Notes under the pieces: generated by a model
What the model was told of the DNA's origin: nothing
The model's input: only the letters and a program-made list of their open reading frames with translations
The model's database searches: none
Position numbers and translations under genes: made by a program
Origin: UBA8752 sp040261275
GTDB taxonomy: Bacteria > Bacteroidota > Bacteroidia > Flavobacteriales_D > Sanyastnellaceae
Reading direction: 5' to 3'
Length of the DNA stretch: 64,000 nucleotides
Assembly: GCA_040261275.1 (NCBI GenBank)
Contig: JBDQOI010000002.1
Location: 49,871 to 113,870, forward strand
Shown here: positions 34,541 to 42,424 of the stretch, in pieces
How positions within the stretch are numbered: position 1 is the stretch's first letter
Layout of the letters: the number at the start of each line of letters is the position of its first letter

Positions 34541-36592
34541 TCACGCGTCTGTTTCCGGACGGTTGGCCACCATGGTCAAGATGGTCGCAATCGCCACCGT
34601 TTCTCCGGTTTCATCCGTCACATCTACCTTGAACTTCACGATGCCCTTGAGCACATCGTCTTCGCTGCGCTTCTCCTGTTGCACCTTCTCTTCGACGGTC
34701 AGCTTGACGCCAATGGTCATGCCGGGATAGACAGGTTTGGTGAATCGACACGATTCCAAACCGTAATTGAGCAGCACCGGGCCTTTGTGGGGCTCCACAA
34801 ACATGCCTGCCGCTTTGGAGAGCACCCAGTAACCGTGGGCCACGCGGCCTTCGAAAATGGTGCCTTCCAATGCCGTTTCGTCGACGTGTGCATAGAAATG
34901 GTCACCCGACACATTGGCAAAATTGACTATGTCAGCTTCTGTCACCGTGTGCCGATGGGTCGTGAACGTCATTCCGACCTCCTGGTCTTCAAAATGAAGC
35001 CGGAAGGGGTGGACCGGAGATTCCGGCCGGGAAGCCCCGGGTTGATGACGCTGGGTAATCTCTGTCACCATGTCCGGATGACCTTGAATGGCCGTGCGCT
35101 GCAGATAATGCCCCAATCCGCGCAATCCCCCCATTTCCTCTCCACCACCTGCTCTGCCGGGTCCACCGTGAACCAACTGTGGCATAGGGCTTCCGTGTCC
35201 CGTACTCTCCTTCTCACAGTCAGCATTCAGAACGAGGATGCGACCGTGATGGGTGGCAGCCTCCACAACGAACTGACGAGCTGTGGCGGCATCCGCCGTT
35301 ACAATACTGCAGCACAACGAGCCTTTTCCTTTGTGCGTCAACGCAATGGCGTCTTCAATCCTGTCATAGGGCAGGAGAGAGGATACAGGACCGAAAGGCT
35401 CGACTTCGTGCACCTTGATGGCCTCTAGAGGTCTCGGGTGGGTAAACAAACGAGGCGCATAAAAGGCCCCTTGGCTCCATTCGGCATCCAACAACTCCGG
35501 AGAATCGTAAGACAAAATGGTTTCCGCCTCTTGCGACAAGACCTGCACGGCGCGCTCCACCTCGACCCGTTGATCCAGCCCCGCCAATGCACCCATCCTA
35601 ACACGCTCATTGGCGGGGTTGCCCATCGGTGTCCTGTCCAACTGGGACTTCAAAGCATCCCTGACGGGCTCCAATAAACCGGAAGGCACCATCGCCCTTC
35701 GGACCGCGGTACAACGCTGACCGCATTTGATGGTCATCTCCTTTCGGAGCTCCTTGACGAAAAGCTCAAATTCACGCGTACCGGGTTGGGCATCCGGTCC
35801 CAAAACCAGACTGTTCAGCGAATCCGCTTCCAGGTTGAAAGGCACATTTTCCGAAAGGATGCGCGGATGTGACTTCAACTTCAGCCCTGTCTCAGCCGAT
35901 CCGGTGAAAGTGACAACATCCTCAAAACTCACGTGGTCCAGAATGTCACGGGCTCCTCCGCAGACAATTTGCAGGGCGCCCTCCGGCAGGATTCCCGATG
36001 CCACGATCTCCTTCACCATGGCATGCGCGACATAAGAAGTGAGCGTAGCGGGCTTGACGATGGCGGGAACTCCGGCCAATAGATTGACACTGACCTTCTC
36101 CAACATCCCCCAAATGGGGAAATTGTATGCGTTGATGTGAACCGCCACTCCGCGCTTTGGAACACCGATATGATGGCCAATGAATGTTCCCTCGCGGGAC
36201 AACAATGCTGGATCTCCGTCCACCAAATAAGGGAGATCGGGCAACTGCTTCCTCAAACTGGCATAGGCAAAAAGCGTCCCAATGCCCCCTTCCACGTCGA
36301 TCCAAGCATCCGAACGGGTCGCCCCCGTATGTGAACTCCACTTGTAGAATTCCTCCTTTTTCCCCATCAAATGGAGCGCCAGGGCCTTCAACATCAGGCC
36401 CCGCTCTTGAAATGTCATCCGCCTCAATGCGGGATTGCCCACCCTCCTCGAATATTCGAAAGCCCCTGCCAAATCAACGGTTGAAGCATCCGCGCCTGCC
36501 ACAGGGACTCCCGTAACGGCATCGAGAAGAAGGGTAGGGGAAGGGCCCGCCGGTGTCCATTGACCGGCGATGTAATTGTCGAGTAACCTCAT
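34541..36592 (-). CDS. paaZ: Bifunctional oxepin-CoA hydrolase / 3-oxo-5,6-dehydrosuberyl-CoA semialdehyde dehydrogenase
   Basis: Opens the oxepin-CoA ring in aerobic phenylacetate degradation and oxidises the resulting aldehyde. From the ATG at 36592 the product has 683 residues, the normal PaaZ length. The N-terminal 530 residues are an aldehyde dehydrogenase domain (YNFPIWGMLEKV, VTFTGSAETG, catalytic Cys in IKCGQRCTAVRR). The C-terminal 150 residues are a MaoC-like hydratase domain with HTVTEADIVNFANVSGDHFYAHVD, which holds its Asp/His pair. The other pathway genes in view, paaJ and paaY, are 25 kb away. It heads a minus-strand run that continues into the S41-like gene. Confidence 0.93.
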   Translation of the reverse strand: MRLLDNYIAGQWTPAGPSPTLLLDAVTGVPVAGADASTVDLAGAFEYSRRVGNPALRRMTFQERGLMLKALALHLMGKKEEFYKWSSHTGATRSDAWIDVEGGIGTLFAYASLRKQLPDLPYLVDGDPALLSREGTFIGHHIGVPKRGVAVHINAYNFPIWGMLEKVSVNLLAGVPAIVKPATLTSYVAHAMVKEIVASGILPEGALQIVCGGARDILDHVSFEDVVTFTGSAETGLKLKSHPRILSENVPFNLEADSLNSLVLGPDAQPGTREFELFVKELRKEMTIKCGQRCTAVRRAMVPSGLLEPVRDALKSQLDRTPMGNPANERVRMGALAGLDQRVEVERAVQVLSQEAETILSYDSPELLDAEWSQGAFYAPRLFTHPRPLEAIKVHEVEPFGPVSSLLPYDRIEDAIALTHKGKGSLCCSIVTADAATARQFVVEAATHHGRILVLNADCEKESTGHGSPMPQLVHGGPGRAGGGEEMGGLRGLGHYLQRTAIQGHPDMVTEITQRHQPGASRPESPVHPFRLHFEDQEVGMTFTTHRHTVTEADIVNFANVSGDHFYAHVDETALEGTIFEGRVAHGYWVLSKAAGMFVEPHKGPVLLNYGLESCRFTKPVYPGMTIGVKLTVEEKVQQEKRSEDDVLKGIVKFKVDVTDETGETVAIATILTMVANRPETDA

Positions 36593-36734
36593 GAGCGACC
36601 ACAAAGAAAAGATTCCCACGCATGAAGGAATGGTTAATTCGTCGAAGGAATTCTTTCGTAGACAGGGAAAAACTGTTATCTTGGTGAAGATTTGTTTCGC
36701 CTCCTCTAGTCTTTGAATCACTAAATATCTGAAC

Positions 36735-37703
36735 ATGAAGAATTTGTTCGCACTCACAGCCGCTGTCGTTTTCGGCTTTTCAGCCGCAGCCAGCAACGTC
36801 CAGCTTGTAGTACAAGCCGTGGACAACGGTGGTGCCGTTAATGGCAACACCTATCGTATTTATGCTGAGCTCCCTTCGAGCCAACACAGCATTCACGCCA
36901 TCTTCGCTGATGGAGAGCACATGCTCAACGTCACCAGCACGGGTTCTTTCTACCAAAGCCAACTCGGTGGTGCTACCACCATTGACGTCAATGAAGCCGT
37001 TATCGGTATTGATGAGTCTCTCGCTTATGACAGCTGGGTGACTGTAGGTGCTGAAAACAGCAGCAACAACAACCTTTGGAACATCGGAATCGACTTTGCA
37101 TCCTTCAACAATGGAGGTGCCCTCGAAGTAGTCGACGGTGCTTGGTTTGTCGTTCCCACTGATGTACGCGCCGTGGCAGATGCCCGCAACCTCGTCTTGT
37201 TGATGCAAATCACCACGGATGGAACGGCTACGGGTACGTTGAACATGCAAGGCTGGAATCCCGACGGAGAGACCTGGCGTGATTATGACGTGACCTTCAC
37301 CACGACCGACGCCGAAGTCTTCGGATGTACCAACCCCGATGCCAGCAACTACAGCGTCGAGGCCACTTACGATAACGGCAACTGCCAATTTGCTACCGAT
37401 AACGGACAGATGGCTGATCTCTTCAGCCTCGAAAACAGCGAGTGGAACGTTTTCCCGAATCCTGTCTTCGAAGGACACTTCAGCATCCAGTTTGACCAAG
37501 AAGTCAATCTCGGATCTGAGAACATCATCCTCGAAGTCACGGACATGTCCGGTAAGACCGTTATGTCGCAAGAAGCCAACAGCGGAAGCATCATCGGTGG
37601 AAACCGCATCATGGTCAAGCACAGCCTCGCAGCAGGTGCGTACACCTTGAGCGTGGCCCACAAGGACTTCTCAGCCGCAACGAACTTGATCGTCAAGAAG
37701 TAA
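36735..37703 (+). CDS. Small T9SS-secreted relative (protein C) of the giant repeat proteins
   Basis: A 322-residue exported protein, signal peptide KNLFALTAAVVFGFSAAAS. Residues about 22-195 form the same domain found in the proteins at 11697 and 14506: TYRIYAELP, SFYQSQ, YDSWVTVG, GAWFV, LLMQITTDG. It is followed by a single Cys-rich unit, GCTNPDASNYSVEATYDNGNC (residues 197-217). Unlike the giant proteins it ends in a type A T9SS sorting domain (VFPNPVFEGHFSIQF, AAGAYTLSVAH, LIVKK). It may be the simplest full version of this architecture. Function unknown. Confidence 0.78.
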   Translation: MKNLFALTAAVVFGFSAAASNVQLVVQAVDNGGAVNGNTYRIYAELPSSQHSIHAIFADGEHMLNVTSTGSFYQSQLGGATTIDVNEAVIGIDESLAYDSWVTVGAENSSNNNLWNIGIDFASFNNGGALEVVDGAWFVVPTDVRAVADARNLVLLMQITTDGTATGTLNMQGWNPDGETWRDYDVTFTTTDAEVFGCTNPDASNYSVEATYDNGNCQFATDNGQMADLFSLENSEWNVFPNPVFEGHFSIQFDQEVNLGSENIILEVTDMSGKTVMSQEANSGSIIGGNRIMVKHSLAAGAYTLSVAHKDFSAATNLIVKK

Positions 37704-37724
37704 TCTTCTGACCTTTAGATACCG

Positions 37725-37757
37725 GAAAGCCGGCCCACACGGGTCGGCTTTCTTTTT
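37725..37757 (+). terminator. Rho-independent terminator after protein C gene
   Basis: A 12-bp stem (37725-37736 with 37741-37752, one G-T pair; core GCCGGCCC/GGGTCGGC) with a 4-base loop and TTTTT. Confidence 0.9.
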
Positions 37758-37766
37758 GCCCCCACT

Positions 37767-37786
37767 TTTACATTATGTAAAATAGA
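37767..37786. repeat. dif-like/XerD-arm-like sequence, left copy
   Basis: TTTACATTATGTAAAATAGA. It contains the palindrome TTTACAT-T-ATGTAAA and TTATGTAAAAT, close to the XerD arm of dif sites (E. coli TTATGTTAAAT). A nearly identical copy lies at 38378-38397. The left flank does not look like a XerC arm. Confidence 0.5.
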
Positions 37787-38377
37787 AGGCGCAGCAATCA
37801 GCATCACCGTCCCATGGAGCAGGGCGCCTGCACCCCTGAATCCAACTCAGTCTGGCTCATTCGGCACGCAGACCACCGCCTTGTCGGGATCCAGACCCCA
37901 ATTCCTTCAGAGTCTAGAGAATCAACAGCCAACACCGAACTGGACTGTCGATACCGAACTGGACTGTCGATACCGAACTGGACTGTCAACATGAAGCCAA
38001 ACAGCCAACACTGAGCTCCCGACCGCTGGTATTTAAGTGAACGAGATTCTGTGCCGCATCATGAACACATGAAGGCCAGGAACGAATGAGCACAAGAAAT
38101 TCGCGTATTTCCAATCAGACTGGACCAACGGTGTATACACGTGAAAATTTGCGTGCCGCCAAAAATCATCCAATCCATCTATGTGTCGAGCTGGAACCAA
38201 AATGAGCCGTTGGTTTGAACGTCCAGCTGATTTGGCCAAAGAGCGTTGAAGGTCTGCATACCTCTGCAAGGCAGAGCATTCTTAGGCTCAATGTGGGAAG
38301 TCCTGCCGAAGTAGCGTGAACGGCCTCAAGCCAAAGAATCTGGCGTTTTTCTGCTCAAACCCCCTTTTGAATGATAA
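37787..38377. other. Gene-poor segment between two dif-like sequences
   Basis: About 590 bases with no convincing gene. The longest open frames are 60-80 codons, overlap on opposite strands, and match nothing recognisable. It contains a triple 19-base tandem repeat at 37934-37990. Terminators of the flanking genes lie just outside the segment. It could be a decayed insertion or spacer DNA. Confidence 0.5.
37934..37990. repeat. Three tandem copies of a 19-base unit
   Basis: Unit ACCGAACTGGACTGTCGAT starts at 37934, 37953 and 37972; the third copy diverges in its last three bases. Not within a recognisable gene. Confidence 0.8.
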
Positions 38378-38397
38378 TTTACATTATGTTAAATAGA
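38378..38397. repeat. dif-like sequence, right copy (best match to a full XerC/XerD site)
   Basis: TTTACATTATGTTAAATAGA. It includes TTATGTTAAAT (38384-38394), identical to the E. coli dif XerD arm. Counting 6 central bases and 11 more to the left gives TTGAATGATAA (38367-38377) as a possible XerC arm, ending ATAA as in E. coli. Confidence 0.5.
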
Positions 38398-38406
38398 GGG
38401 AGGTCG

Positions 38407-38432
38407 CAAAAAGAAAGGGGCGATGGCCCCTT
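38407..38432 (-). terminator. Rho-independent terminator of the TPR protein gene
   Basis: On the minus strand a 7-bp stem AAGGGGC/GCCCCTT with a 4-base loop is followed by TTCTTTTTG. Confidence 0.75.
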
Positions 38433-38455
38433 CCTCAATTTACAATGTCATTGCT

Positions 38456-39610
38456 TCACTCCAAACTCTTGAGCTTGGCCGACACCTCCAACATCTTCTC
38501 ATCCTGACCCACCCGAGCATAAATGTCCCGGAGGCTGCGCAAAGTTTCCTTGTCTTCAGGCTGTTGGGCCAAAGCCGTCTCCAGGTAAGGCAATGCAGTA
38601 GAGAACATCGCCTTGCCACCATCTTCCAATTCTTTCTGCTTGGCAGCTTCTGCCTTGCTCATTTTGGGGGACCACATGTCGTTGGCCTCATTGACCATTT
38701 GCACCGCCTTATTGAAGTACAGTGCACCCAAGTTGTAGTTGGCATCGAAATAGTCCGCCTTGATGGCCAGGCTTTTCGCGTAGGCATCCACGGCTGCATC
38801 CTGCATGTCCAAGTTGTCATAGACACTGCCCAAGCTGAACCACAAAATTTCATTGGTGGGATCCTGTTCAGCGGCCAGCATGAGATTCTCCTTGGCGCGC
38901 TCGAATTCGCCAGCGACCAAGTAAATATTCAACTCCTCAATGATCAGGGCCTGTTCACGCGGAAAGTCATTCCGGGCGTTTTGCAGGATGTTCAAGGCTT
39001 TTACAGTATCCCCTTCAGCCTTGTACAGATTGGCTGCAAACAGGAAGACATCGGGAACCTGGTATCCATAGGCGCCACACATCATGTACTGTTCCACCGC
39101 TTCTTCCGGCATTCCCGCCTTCTCAAAACAAAGGGCACTGTTGAAGACGGCCATGGTATCCACAGCTCCCAGCATTCGGGTCATTTCAGAAGAGATGACA
39201 AAGAGCTCTCCTGCCCTTCCGTAAACACCCGCATTGAAATAACTGATGCCTGCATTTCCCGCAATGGTCGCTCCGCGCGCGACATCTGCAAGGCGCTCAG
39301 CCGAGTAACGCTCTTTCACATCCAGCTCCTCTGCCTTGGCCAAACTCATCGTGGCCCGTTCCAAGGCATCCGGCACCTGCGCATAGAGCGCGCTGTCAGA
39401 TGCCAGGTTCGTGTAGATATTGCCCCGGTAGCGCCACGTCTTCTCTTTGACGTTCGCCTTGGGGTCATCAATGGCTTTGTCGATGTACTCGGCGGCCTTC
39501 AGGTAGTCGCCATCCTGGTTGGCATTGTAAGCACTGACCACATCCTTTTGGGCGATGAGGGTCAGAGGAATCAGGGCCGCTGCGGCCAAAAGGGATTTTG
39601 GGTTGATCAT
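38456..39610 (-). CDS. Exported tetratricopeptide-repeat protein
   Basis: A 384-residue protein from the ATG at 39610 with an N-terminal signal (SLLAAAALIPLTLIAQ). Several TPR-type helix pairs are visible: DGDYLKAAEYIDKAIDD, AGNAGISYFNAGVYGRAGELF, ALCFEKAGMPEEAVEQY, NEILWFSLGSVYDNLDMQDAAVDAYAKSL, YFDANYNLGALYFNKAV. It is a scaffold for protein-protein contacts in the envelope; partner unknown. An exact -7 box lies 22 bases upstream and a terminator follows the stop, so it is probably a single-gene unit. Confidence 0.8.
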   Translation of the reverse strand: MINPKSLLAAAALIPLTLIAQKDVVSAYNANQDGDYLKAAEYIDKAIDDPKANVKEKTWRYRGNIYTNLASDSALYAQVPDALERATMSLAKAEELDVKERYSAERLADVARGATIAGNAGISYFNAGVYGRAGELFVISSEMTRMLGAVDTMAVFNSALCFEKAGMPEEAVEQYMMCGAYGYQVPDVFLFAANLYKAEGDTVKALNILQNARNDFPREQALIIEELNIYLVAGEFERAKENLMLAAEQDPTNEILWFSLGSVYDNLDMQDAAVDAYAKSLAIKADYFDANYNLGALYFNKAVQMVNEANDMWSPKMSKAEAAKQKELEDGGKAMFSTALPYLETALAQQPEDKETLRSLRDIYARVGQDEKMLEVSAKLKSLE

Positions 39611-39631
39611 GGAATCAGCTTGAATCGGCTG

Positions 39632-39639
39632 CAAATCTA
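39632..39639 (-). promoter_or_regulatory. -7 box upstream of the TPR gene
   Basis: TAGATTTG on the minus strand, an exact TAnnTTTG match and identical to the box upstream of phoH. No TTG at the expected -33 position. Confidence 0.4.
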
Positions 39640-39677
39640 GCACATCCCGTGCCAGACTTGCCGCCCCTGATTATTCG

Positions 39678-42218
39678 TCAAGCTTCGTCCCCACCCTCAG
39701 GGGCGGGCGCTTCCCCCTCTTGGGGTTCGCTTCCTTCAATGCCGCCCTCTTCTCCTTCCGGCAAGGTCTCGTCCTCTTCCGATTTCGGTGTGCGGCAAAC
39801 GGCAGCAATGGAGTCGTTGTTGCGCAAGTTGATCAGGCGCACACCTTGTGTGGCGCGCCCCATGGTACGCAGCTCATCTGCTCCAGTGCGAATGGTGATT
39901 CCACTCTTATTGATGACCATCAAGTCGTCATCATCGGTCACCCCCAAAATGGCCACAAGACTTCCCGTCTTCTCGGTAACGCTGAGCGTTTTCACACCCT
40001 TGCCCCCCCTATTGGTAATCCGGTAATCCTCGACGGCTGAACGCTTTCCATAACCATTCTCACTCACCACCAGGACGTCTTTGGACCCATCTGCAATGAT
40101 CACCATTCCGACAACTTCATCCTCAGGCCCCGCAAGCGTAACCCCTTTCACACCCTGTGCTGTGCGGCCCACGGCGCGCACCTTTTCTTCGGGGAAACGG
40201 ATGGCTTTGCCGGAACGGAGACCCATGAGAATCTCGTTCTCGCCTGTGGTCAGCTTTGCCTGCAGCAACTCATCGTCTTCGCGGATGGTAATGGCATTGA
40301 TACCATTGGTCCGGGGACGGGAGTATGCCTCCAATGTTGTCTTTTTAATGACCCCTTTCTTGGTGCACATCACCACATTGTGCGAATTGACATACTCGGG
40401 GTCCTTGATGTCCTGCACCGGGATGTAGGCCATCACCTTGTCATCGGACTCGATGTTGATCAGATTCTGGATCGCGCGGCCTTTGGAAGTGCGAGAACCC
40501 TCGGGCACCTCGAAAATCCGCATCCAGAAACAACGGCCTTTCTGGGTGAAGATGAGCAACCAATTGTGATTGGTGGCCGCAAATATCTCTTCGATGAAGT
40601 CGGCATCGCGCGTAACGGCGCCTTTTGACCCCACTCCTCCCCTGGACTGTTCCTTGTATTCAGCGAGACGGGTCCGCTTGATGTAACCGGCATGGCTGAT
40701 CGTGATGATCACCTGCTCATCTGGAATCATATCCTCGATGCTCAACTCTGCGCTGCTGAATTCGATGCGCGAGCGACGCTCATCGCCAAAGCGCTCCTTC
40801 ATCTCGAGCAATTCATCCTTGATGATGCCCATGCGCAATGCCTTGTCCGCGAGGATTTCCTTCAAGCGACCAATCACCTCCATCAACTCATCGTACTCGG
40901 CGCGCAGCTTATCGCGCTCCAGTCCGGTGAGCTTCTGCAGCCGCATATCGAGGATTGCCCTGGCTTGGATCTCGCTCAATTCGAACTTCTCCATCAAGCC
41001 ATTGCGGGCTTCTTCTGGCGTCTGGCTGCTCCGAATGAGGGCAATGACCTCGTCGAGGTTGTCGATCGCAATGATGAGGCCCTGCAAAATGTGGGCGCGC
41101 TCCTCTGCCTTGCGCAGCTCGTATTGGGTCCGGCGGACCACCACCTCATGGCGGTGCTCGATGTAATGGAACAACATCTCCCGCAGGTTGAGAAGCTGCG
41201 GACGCCCCTTCACAAGGGCAATGTTGTTGACCGAGAAACTCGTTTGGAGCTGGGTGTACTTGTAGAGCTTATTCAGGACCACATTGGGAATGGCGTCCCG
41301 CTTGAGTTCGAAAACCACACGCAATCCATTGCGGTCTGACTCGTCTCGAATCTCTGAAATCCCCTCGATCTTCTTGTCGTTGACCAGGTCGGCAGTTTTC
41401 CGGACCATGTCGGCCTTGTTGACCTGGTAGGGAATCTCCTCTACGATGATCATCTCCTTTCCGGTCCGGGTCTCCTCGAAACGGGCCTTGCCGCGCATGA
41501 CCACACGCCCCTTTCCCGTTTCGTAGGCGTCCTTCACGCCTTCCAAACCGTAGATCACACCACCGGTCGGAAAATCCGGAGCTTGGATGTGCGCCATGAG
41601 ACCGGAAATATCAATGTCTGGGTCATCGATCATGGCGATGCACCCGTTCACCACCTCAGTCAGGTTGTGGGGAGGCATGTTGGTCGCCATACCGACAGCG
41701 ATACCCGCTGCCCCATTCACCAGAAGATTCGGAATCTTGGAAGGAAGAACGGTAGGCTCCTTGAGGCTGTCGTCGAAGTTCAAGGACGTGTCCACCGTTT
41801 CCTTGTCCAAATCGGAGAGCATCTCCTCCGCAATCTTCTGGAGGCGCGCCTCGGTGTAGCGCATGGCCGCCGGGTTGTCACCATCGATGGAACCGAAATT
41901 ACCCTGACCATCCACCATGGGATAACGCATGGACCATTCCTGCGCCAGACGGACCATGGTGTCATATACCGAGCTGTCACCGTGCGGGTGATACTTACCC
42001 ATGACCTCACCCACGATCCTTGCGGACTTCTTGTACGGGCGGTTGGACAATACGCCCAATTCCAGCATGCCGTATAGAACGCGGCGGTGCACGGGCTTCA
42101 ATCCGTCGCGCACATCAGGCAAGGCCCGCGACACAATGACCGACATCGAATAATCGATGTAAGCCGACTTCATCTCGTCCTCGATTGAAATCGGGATGAT
42201 TTTCTCTCCTTCTGCCAT
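39678..42218 (-). CDS. gyrA: DNA gyrase subunit A
   Basis: Breakage-reunion subunit of gyrase, which introduces negative supercoils. From the ATG at 42218 there are 846 residues: MAEGEKIIPISIEDEMKSAY, then the winged-helix domain with the catalytic Tyr in AAMRYTEARL, the tower and coiled-coil, and the C-terminal beta-pinwheel. The quinolone-resistance region reads HPHGDSSVYDTMVRLAQEW, with Ser and Asp at the positions equivalent to E. coli 83 and 87, the susceptible form. A GyrA-box-like QSRGGVGSKG lies at the start of the pinwheel. The C-terminus is Glu/Pro-rich. Divergent from clpC. Confidence 0.95.
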   Translation of the reverse strand: MAEGEKIIPISIEDEMKSAYIDYSMSVIVSRALPDVRDGLKPVHRRVLYGMLELGVLSNRPYKKSARIVGEVMGKYHPHGDSSVYDTMVRLAQEWSMRYPMVDGQGNFGSIDGDNPAAMRYTEARLQKIAEEMLSDLDKETVDTSLNFDDSLKEPTVLPSKIPNLLVNGAAGIAVGMATNMPPHNLTEVVNGCIAMIDDPDIDISGLMAHIQAPDFPTGGVIYGLEGVKDAYETGKGRVVMRGKARFEETRTGKEMIIVEEIPYQVNKADMVRKTADLVNDKKIEGISEIRDESDRNGLRVVFELKRDAIPNVVLNKLYKYTQLQTSFSVNNIALVKGRPQLLNLREMLFHYIEHRHEVVVRRTQYELRKAEERAHILQGLIIAIDNLDEVIALIRSSQTPEEARNGLMEKFELSEIQARAILDMRLQKLTGLERDKLRAEYDELMEVIGRLKEILADKALRMGIIKDELLEMKERFGDERRSRIEFSSAELSIEDMIPDEQVIITISHAGYIKRTRLAEYKEQSRGGVGSKGAVTRDADFIEEIFAATNHNWLLIFTQKGRCFWMRIFEVPEGSRTSKGRAIQNLINIESDDKVMAYIPVQDIKDPEYVNSHNVVMCTKKGVIKKTTLEAYSRPRTNGINAITIREDDELLQAKLTTGENEILMGLRSGKAIRFPEEKVRAVGRTAQGVKGVTLAGPEDEVVGMVIIADGSKDVLVVSENGYGKRSAVEDYRITNRGGKGVKTLSVTEKTGSLVAILGVTDDDDLMVINKSGITIRTGADELRTMGRATQGVRLINLRNNDSIAAVCRTPKSEEDETLPEGEEGGIEGSEPQEGEAPAPEGGDEA

Positions 42219-42235
42219 GTTGTCAGTGCTTCGGC

Positions 42236-42324
42236 CCTTGTTCAAGGCCCTAAATGAGCATCACACGAAAATACCGCATGACAACCCGTCCAAGTATTGA
42301 CTTTGGACCGTATTTTGAACAAGG
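42236..42324. promoter_or_regulatory. Inverted repeat in the gyrA-clpC divergent region
   Basis: CCTTGTTCAA at 42236-42245 and TTGAACAAGG at 42315-42324 are perfect inverted copies 69 bases apart and flank the likely gyrA promoter. The left copy is itself part of a palindrome (CCTTG-TT-CAAGG). Possibly operator sites; no regulator is known. Confidence 0.3.
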
Positions 42325-42364
42325 CTCACGCTCGTATGTGGAAAATCACACGGTTACAAACTGA

Positions 42365-42410
42365 TTGGCCTGTGCGGGTGCGATAAATTTGATTTTCCGG
42401 GGAAATCCCC
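42365..42410 (+). promoter_or_regulatory. clpC promoter and leader hairpin
   Basis: TTG at 42365-42367, then 16 bases, then TAAATTTG at 42384-42391, an exact -7 box. A small hairpin GGGGA-AA-TCCCC (42399-42410) follows in the leader, 14 bases before the ATG. Confidence 0.55.
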
Positions 42411-42424
42411 TTTTGTAAAGGAAC

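Noticed and set aside
37814..38014. Small plus-strand open frame of 66 codons in the gene-poor segment, and an overlapping minus-strand one at 37804-37992
   Set aside because: Both are made largely of the 19-base tandem repeat read in frame and have no recognisable features. Neither can be supported as a gene.
38033..38269. 78-codon minus-strand open frame in the same segment
   Set aside because: No recognisable family and no clear promoter; length is within what chance allows.
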